Source: Gonium pectorale (taxonomy: Eukaryota; Chlorophyta; Chlorophyceae; Chlamydomonadales; Volvocaceae). From it: a DNA stretch of 24,556 nt. The stretch covers positions 3,710,999-3,735,554 of the forward strand of contig LSYV01000002.1 in the NCBI GenBank assembly GCA_001584585.1. Reading direction: 5' to 3'. The translations under genes and the position numbers were made by a program. Below are positions 18,761 to 24,556 of the stretch, one piece after another; position 1 is the stretch's first letter; each line of letters starts with the position of its first letter. The notes below the pieces were generated by a model that had not been told where the DNA came from, searched no databases, and saw only the letters and a program-made list of their open reading frames with translations.

Positions 18761-20787
18761 TCAAGCTACAGTAGCCAGCGTCAGTGCCGACGCCTTTAAG
18801 GCCGACGCCTTCAGCGCCGCCGGGACGTGCGGCGGCGCGTCGCGAAATACGCTGACGGGCGACAGACCCAGAATCGCCTCGTCGCTCACGGCGCTGGCGG
18901 TGCCATCGTCGCTCTCCGCCTGGGACGCCCGGCTGAAGAGACCGCCGGCGCCGGCAACGGCCACAGCGGAGAAGGCGCCCGGCTCAGCGCCGCGCCACGG
19001 CTCGCGGCCAACCGCCACCGAGCCCACCTCAAAGCCCACCACCGACACCACGGGCGCGGGCGACGGGACGAAGAGGTTGGCAGCGGAGAGGGAGCGCAGC
19101 ACTACAGCCGGCGACACGTCGCCCTCCTCGTCGCGCTCGGGGTACTCTCCCGGCGCCGAGTAGCGCGCGAAGCGCGGCGGCACCAGCGGCGTCGCCCCTT
19201 TGTCCGCCGCGGCAGCGGCGGCGGCGGCCGCCTCCGCCGCCACCTGCACCTGCTGCTCCTCCTCCCAGCGCAGCTGCATCAGCGCGCGCAGCTCCTCCAC
19301 GCCCGACCAGCGGTGCTGCAGCGCGCTCGTGCGGCGCCAGGGCGGCACCTCCATGCCTGCGGCCGCGAAGGCGGCGGCGATGGCGGGGCCCAGGCCGGCC
19401 ACCAGGCGGGCCAGGCGGCCGCGGCTGCCCACGAAGATGGACCCGGGGAAGGCCGCCTCCAGGGCCGCCTCGTAAGCGGGGGAGGAGGGCGCCAGCGCCA
19501 GGTACTCGCGCGCCGAGGGGTCCACGATGACGGTTGCGGTGTCGGGGCGGGCGACGCCTGCGGGGGGCCACGAAAGAGGTACGAGCGAGTCAAGAGGTGC
19601 AGGCTGGGTGCTTGTGTGGGGCAGTGGCAGGGGCAGGGGCAGGTACAACCCGGGGAGAAGCTCAGGAGCCAGTGCTTGCTGCGTGGGTGCCAGCTGCCGG
19701 ACGTGCAGCCTGGGGGCCATGGGGACAGGAAGCTGTGCACCTGCTGGCTGCAGGCTGGCTGCAGCGATGCCCCGCACCGCGCCAGCGACCAGAGTGCCTA
19801 GCCCCGACCCACATCACCACCTTGCCCCGGGGGCCCCGAGCACGCGCGCCCGGGCCTCACCTTGCGGCTGCGGCTGGGGCTGGGGGCGGGTGACGACCAG
19901 GAAGGGCGCGTTGATGGAGCGGGTGCTCAGCGGCGCCCGGGCGCTGGGCCGGGGCGGGGCCAGCACCTCGGCCAGGAAGGACTGCGACCGTAGGTGGGCG
20001 GCCAGGGCCTCCAGGCCGGCGGCGCCGGGCGCCAGGGGCCCGAAGTCGCCCACCAGCTGCTCCACCTAGGGGGGTGAAGAGTTGGGCGGGTCAGCGAGGC
20101 AGGCTAACGGGATGGTGTACGGCAGTACGCGACGGCGGGCAAGGGAGGGGACGGCGCGCAAACCACACCCCGCTGCCGACAGGGGAGCATCTGACATAAC
20201 CTGTTGGGCAGACATGAGACACGACTGCAGCAACAAGGAAGACGGCAACGCACCTTGCTCTCCAGAGCGCTCCTGGGGGACAGCGCAGCGTCCGCCTCGG
20301 AGGAGAACGGGACGTAGACGGCGCGGGAGAAAGCGCGGGTCGCGTTGACGCCGCTCGCGGAGTCGTGCACGTCATCCACGTTGAACTGCAGGGCGGGATG
20401 GATCAAAATGGGTGGCTGCCGTCACTACCGTATGGGCGACAAGCAAATCCTGCAGCAAATGTTGCAGGCTTTGGAACGGACTTGTGCGAACAGCAAGCTA
20501 TATGATTGGCGAAGCGAGTTGCTTTTTGGGTGCATATTGGGTACCTGGAGGTCGTCCATGAGGCCGTCCTCCTCGGCAACGTAAGGGGACGGGTCCACCT
20601 CCACGTAAGCCTTGGCGGGGCGCGCGGTACTGGCGTCTCCATAGCGACGAGAGCGGCCGGTGGGAGCTGGGAAGTCGATCGCCGACGACTTAGCGGGGGC
20701 GCCGCTGGTATTCTGTTTAGGCACAACAAACGCACTCGTGCCGCACCCCCGCCTTGGGCGGGTGGCGGCGATTAGCAACCGCAGCAT
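18761..20787 (-). CDS. DUF506 / PDDEXK-like family protein (458 aa, four exons)
   Basis: The exons on the minus strand are 20787-20545, 20385-20254, 20065-19861 and 19557-18761, all in frame with GT/AG ends. The core family signature is in exon 4: ATVIVDPSAREYLALAPSS, then AYEAALEAAFPGSIFVG (the family's Y-x-x-x-L-x-x-x-P-x-x-FVG), a helix, and GMEVPPWRR with a Trp ten residues on (PPWR at about 265-268). This is the plant DUF506 domain (PF04720), classed as PDDEXK-like; its biochemical role is not established. LMDDLQ then FNVDDVHD crosses the first junction, as expected for the acidic N-terminal part of the family. The C-terminal 170 residues are Ala/Ser-rich and probably disordered, with an Ala run at about 305-315. 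The start is the first ATG of the exon 1 frame. An upstream out-of-frame ATG near 20847 (MGNTQAALQ) means the true N-terminus may differ. Confidence 0.82.
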
Positions 20788-22457
20788 TAGCAGCGGCGAT
20801 GTTCTGGTTACTGGAGGATTGGAGTGCGGCTTGCGTGTTGCCCATGTTATCGAGAGGGATTGCGGGGGAGGAGCAGGCTTTAGGAGCGAGGGAGCTTTTG
20901 TGGTATAAAAGAATGTTTGTGTATTTGTATGTGTACGTTAGGGAATTGTTCCCTCAAAATTCAAGAACTTGGCATTTATGCCCGAACCGCAGGTCGCGAG
21001 GCCGTCCGAGTCCGTGCAGGCCACAGGCCGAGCGGGCGAAGCGGCCGTGTGACGTTGCGTCTTCCCATAAAGTTCTTTGTACTATGTTGCGTTGGGTACG
21101 TAGGTATCGTCCGAGCGTGGCAGCGCCGAATGACGAATGGCAGTTACGCTGCAGCTCCCAATTTGTCAAAGGTATCTACCACGCCACCCAAATACAAGAA
21201 GAGAACTGTGGCATTACTTCGTTGCCGCTCTTGGCCGAAATGGGCACAGTTGCCGCCGTCCTCGACTATTGACGGTTGATCTGCCCGCCGAACCCCAACC
21301 CAACCCGCCTCCAATCCACCATGCATGTCTTGGCTTGAGACATGGTATACACGGGTTAGGTAGACACAGCGGGACAACTACTGCGCATCATGGACATCAC
21401 TGCATCTAACTGCAGTTCGCTTGCAGAAATAAAGCCATACCTCCATCGACATGTAAAGTATAGGCCCCCTTTTGACTGCCTCCCCATGGGCCTTCCTCAA
21501 TATCCACGCCGTTCCCACATGACCCATCCTTCTCTTCGCCCCCCTCTGCGCCTCCCCAGCGACCCAACATGCAACGTAAACCAATGTCTCCTTCCGCGAT
21601 CACGGCAAAGTGAACAGGCGGAAGCGCAGGCACACCCACCACGGCAGCCAGAAGTAGCTTCCACATCACTCCCGTTAACTTGGTCGAGACGCAGCTGCCT
21701 GCTGACGCATGAGGCCTGCCTAAGACGCAACAGGACGAAAACAACAACGCACGCTACGTCTGACACCACGCTGCGCGCTGGACCGCTAGCCTGAACCGCC
21801 CCTACTCGTACGCGGGTGAGCGCTGCACGCCGGTGCGCGTTGCGCGGTGTGTGCGGGGGGGGGGGGTTGCTCCCTCCGTCCAACGCCGCCCGCTGATCGG
21901 TATGCAATTTGGGCCGTATCGGTGAGCGCGCGCAGTGCCACCCCGGATGCGGAAACGCGGGCTCGCATGCGCCCCATTAGGAGGTCAGCCAGCCACCGGG
22001 CCATGAGCGGCCGACCGAGCTCAGGGGGGGGATGGAGAGGAGGGAGCCACCAGCTCCCGTCGCATGCGAGCACCAGCCATCCAGCCCTCCAGCCCCGCAG
22101 ACCACAAGCTTCGGGTGCCGGGCTGTTGAGCCACTCGCAACACTCCCCCCTCCCCCACTCACGCCCACGAGGCGGCAAACCACGCTGCAGCCAGCCGCGC
22201 GCGTACATCGCCCGCACGCCGCACCCCTCTCCCCTGCGCCCGTCCGTGCCCCCGCGCGCCCACCCTCCGGATGCTGGCCAGCCCGAACAGCTCCGCCCGG
22301 TGCACCGCCACCCGAATCCGCCCCCACCCCGGCTCCAGCTCCGGCTGCGGCTCTGACTGCGGCTGCGGCTCCGGCTGCGGCTCCGGGGGACATGGGCACG
22401 CCTGCCCCGTGTGCTCTGCCACCCGAGCGTGGGCCCCCCCACCGGCGAGTCCGTCCG
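20788..22457. other. Intergenic region between two minus-strand genes, no gene seen
   Basis: This holds the promoter of the DUF506 gene and the 3'UTR of the LRRC51 homologue. The part at 20900-21450 is less GC-rich, with a plus-strand TATAAAA at 20904-20910 and a plus-strand TGTAA at 21452-21456. A frame at 20754-21272 between them shows no domain. A run of about eleven G lies near 21855. No minus-strand TGTAA was found for the LRRC51 homologue. Confidence 0.45.
22331..22388. repeat. GCTGCGGCTCCG imperfect 6/12-nt tandem repeat
   Basis: Alternating GGCTCC and GGCTGC hexamers lie about 70 nt past the stop codon of the LRRC51 homologue. The minus-strand frame reads Arg-Ser repeats, but this is most likely untranslated 3'UTR. 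Confidence 0.7.
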
Positions 22458-24556
22458 TCAGTGCTTCTTCTTGGTCGACTTGAACCACACGTCGATCTTG
22501 TCGCGCTCTATCTTGGTGATGGGCCCAAAGTCCATGTTGCGCAGACCCGGCAGGTGCGCCACCACCCAGAACTGAGGGGACCGGGACGGCAGGGGTGCGG
22601 AAAGGGTGGCAAGGTCCGTGGCAGGGTGGAAGGTCAGGGGCGTAGGGGCCCGGGGTGTCAGGGAGGCTTGGAAGGCGTTCTCAGGACAGGAGCCGGGGGC
22701 AGGAGGGTGGGGTGCGGGGGGTGGGATGCAGGGGGGGACAGGCGCAGCTTCGTGACGCAGCCGAATGCACGGATCGGAGGGCGGCAGACATGGTTTAGTG
22801 TATCCACGCGTGCTGGGCCCGTGCAGCATGCGTGGCTGGGTGGCTGGGTGGGGTTGGGTGGCTGGGTGGGTGGGTGAGTGGGTGTGCATACGGTGTGGCG
22901 CGGCACGGGCTTGGAGACCGACCCTGCGGCGCCGCTGGGTCCCACACAACGCAGAACGGCGATGCTTTGTCGTGGGGAAAGCGGGCGATCCCGGCTGGCG
23001 CGTCGCAGGGAGCAGCCCAGGCACCGCGGCACAGCGGCGTGACGGCGCATGCCCTCTTCAGCTATGCGGCACCGCACAGCCCCTCCCAGTCCCTCCCTGC
23101 CTCCCCCCCTCCCCGCCCCAAAACCACCCCACCTTGTAGTTCTTGCCCTCCGAGATGGGGTTTCCGTGCAGCGTGAGCTTGTTGAGACGGGGCAGCGCCT
23201 GCAGCTTCAGCACGTCGTTGATGTTGGTGATGTTGTTGCCGTGGTAGTACAGAACCTGCGGGGGCGGGCGGGGTAGAAGATGCGGTACTACTGATGCAGC
23301 CAGTCGGCCCGCCACCTGGGTGCAGACTCCGCGGCCCAGCCGGGTCTGCCCCGTCCGCACAAGCCCTCGCCTGTCCGCCCGCCCGCCCTCCGTCCGCCGC
23401 TCTCCCTTTGCCCAGCACCCTGACCCCCGCCCGTCCCGCCCCCCGCGGACCGCACCTGCAGCGAGGGGAACTCCAGCACCGCGTCCTCGATCGTGCTCAG
23501 CTGGTTGGACGACACATCCTGCGGCAGAGGTACGGGGCGCGCAGAGCAGGCTCCTCAGCCCGAGGGAAAGCGGACCCCCCAGCCACGCCCCACGAGCGCT
23601 GACCGGTGCACCGCAAGCCCCACAGTCTGCCTGGGCCCCCGCCCAGCAGGCTGCAGGGTCCAGGAAAGCTCGCTCCCGCGACGGCGGGCTAATCGCGCCG
23701 CCCACCGGCCAGCCGCGTGCAGACCGGGGACTCCGCGGGCCGACCGGGGACTCCGTGGGGCGAACGGCAGGCCCGCTTCCTCCGCGCCGCACGTGCCCCC
23801 TCTAAATCCACACACACACCCTGACCCCGTCGCGTGGGCTGCAATTGCCAGTGCGAACACGCAGCCGCACACTTCTTCCTCGCCCCTCCAAGCACGTGCA
23901 ACAGCCCACAGATGGGGGCCCGCCGCCGCCATCCGCCCTGCCCCTTCCCTCTCCCCCCGTCATCCGGCCCGCCAGCCACGAGCCCTCCGTAACCCCCGTT
24001 CACACTGCCTGCTGGCTCCGCGCCAGAGCGCCCGCCCTGCCTCAAATGCCCCTGGCTGAGTGGAGACAACGCGCGCAGCGGACCGTACGTGCCTACCCCG
24101 GGCCCACAGACCCCGGGGCTGCCGTGCCCCGGCACGCACACACACACACACACCCGTTCGCTCGCCTACCTCGCCTAGTCTGTTTGCAGCCTGTCCACAA
24201 GCACGCACATTCGCATGACGTAACATACCCGTTTTCCTTTTCAACACACACACACACGCCCGTCGTTCCATTTCAACACCCGCCCACCCGCCCGCCCCCT
24301 CCGCTCTCCTCCACACCCACCAGCCACATGAGCTGCGCCGGGTTGTCCAGCACGTGCCGCATCACCCGGCCCAGCCCGCTCAGCGACAGCAGGTGGTTGT
24401 TGCACAGCCGCAGCGAGTTGGAGTTGAGCCTGGCGTTCAGGCCGCCCGCCGCCCCACTGGCTGCTGCCCAGCGCGGCGCCGCTGCTGGGCTGCGCGACCA
24501 GCGCGGCCGCCGCGGCGGCGGCGCCGGTGGGGCGTGGCCGGGCCGGCCGGGCGTGG
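22458..24556 (-). CDS. LRRC51-like leucine-rich-repeat protein, C-terminal exons (partial)
   Basis: The four minus-strand exons are 24556(edge)-24321, 23518-23456, 23255-23133 and 22571-22458 (stop TGA). All internal junctions are phase 0 and in frame. Successive pieces read SLRLCNNHLLSLSGLGRV, VLDNPAQLMWL, DVSSNQLSTIEDAVLEFPSL, VLYYHGNNITNINDV, LPRLNKLTLHGNPISEGKNY, then LPGLRNMDFGPITKIERDK and a basic tail KSTKKKH. The order N-P-x-x-L-M-W, YxHGN, LTLHGNP and xxDFxxxTKxER is the hallmark of LRRC51 (the LRR part of human LRTOMT), a small LRR protein conserved in ciliated organisms and reported in ciliary datasets. Upstream of the first LRR the edge exon becomes Ala/Pro/Arg-rich, so the real acceptor may lie inside it. 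The start codon is outside the window. It is transcribed in the same direction as the DUF506 gene but separated by 1.7 kb. Confidence 0.83.
22830..22885. repeat. GGGTGGCT / GGGTG simple repeat
   Basis: Tandem GGCTGGGTGG units degenerate into GGGTG within the last intron of the LRRC51 homologue. The transcribed strand gives a C-rich tract upstream of the acceptor. Confidence 0.75.
24137..24152. repeat. CA microsatellite
   Basis: A short (AC)n run lies in the largest visible intron of the LRRC51 homologue. A similar run is at 24245-24257. Confidence 0.75.

Noticed and set aside
18827..19801. 324-codon plus-strand frame opposite DUF506 exon 4
   Set aside because: Arg/His/Gly-rich shadow; the opposite strand has the recognised family motifs.
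20754..21272. Plus-strand frame with a hydrophobic segment near 20900
   Set aside because: It overlaps the DUF506 first exon antisense, has no domain, and lies in the promoter region; the TATA-like site alone is not enough.
21786..22442. Minus-strand frame with an Arg-Ser repeat, like an SR splicing factor
   Set aside because: The Arg-Ser run is a translation of the simple repeat at 22331-22388, downstream of the LRRC51 stop; no RNA-recognition motif.

Overview
This is nuclear DNA of a GC-rich green alga of the Chlamydomonadales, most likely a volvocine or Chlamydomonas-like species. The reasons are the many short exons with GT(G/A)NG donors and C-rich acceptors, TGTAA polyadenylation motifs, Ala/Gly/Pro-rich coding sequence, and a divergent actin that matches the volvocalean NAP1 type. 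A run of Ns shows a draft scaffold. No prokaryotic operon, CRISPR array, rRNA or convincing tRNA was seen.

Layout: (1) 1-1456, minus strand: the 5' end of a kelch-like gene that leaves the window on the left. (2) 1782-5835, plus strand: a complete seven-exon F-box/leucine-rich-repeat gene (638 aa), divergent from gene 1 across a 325-bp shared upstream region. (3) 5836-11003: 5.2 kb with no complete gene. It holds three consecutive foldbacks (6871-7670), a second copy of the last F-box/LRR exon plus its 3' flank (about 9.7-10.9 kb), and two coding-like minus-strand frames. (4) 11004-15168, plus strand: a complete eight-exon divergent actin (NAP1-like, 380 aa) with a 719-nt assembly gap in intron 4. 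(5) 15169-18760: NAP1 3'UTR and convergent intergenic DNA with dispersed and tandem repeats. (6) 18761-20787, minus strand: a complete four-exon DUF506 (PDDEXK-like) gene, 458 aa. (7) 22458-24556, minus strand: the 3' four exons of an LRRC51 homologue; its 5' end is outside the window.

The genes do not form a pathway. NAP1 is a cytoskeletal backup actin, LRRC51 belongs to a family linked to cilia, the F-box/LRR protein is a predicted ubiquitin-ligase substrate receptor, and DUF506 is uncharacterised. All exon joins were checked for reading-frame continuity by hand. The most unusual part is the repeat-rich interval, where a gapless 148-bp-arm palindrome and a nearly perfect 43-bp-arm hairpin sit within 800 bp. 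Both look like inverted duplications of coding sequence and are candidate small-RNA precursors.
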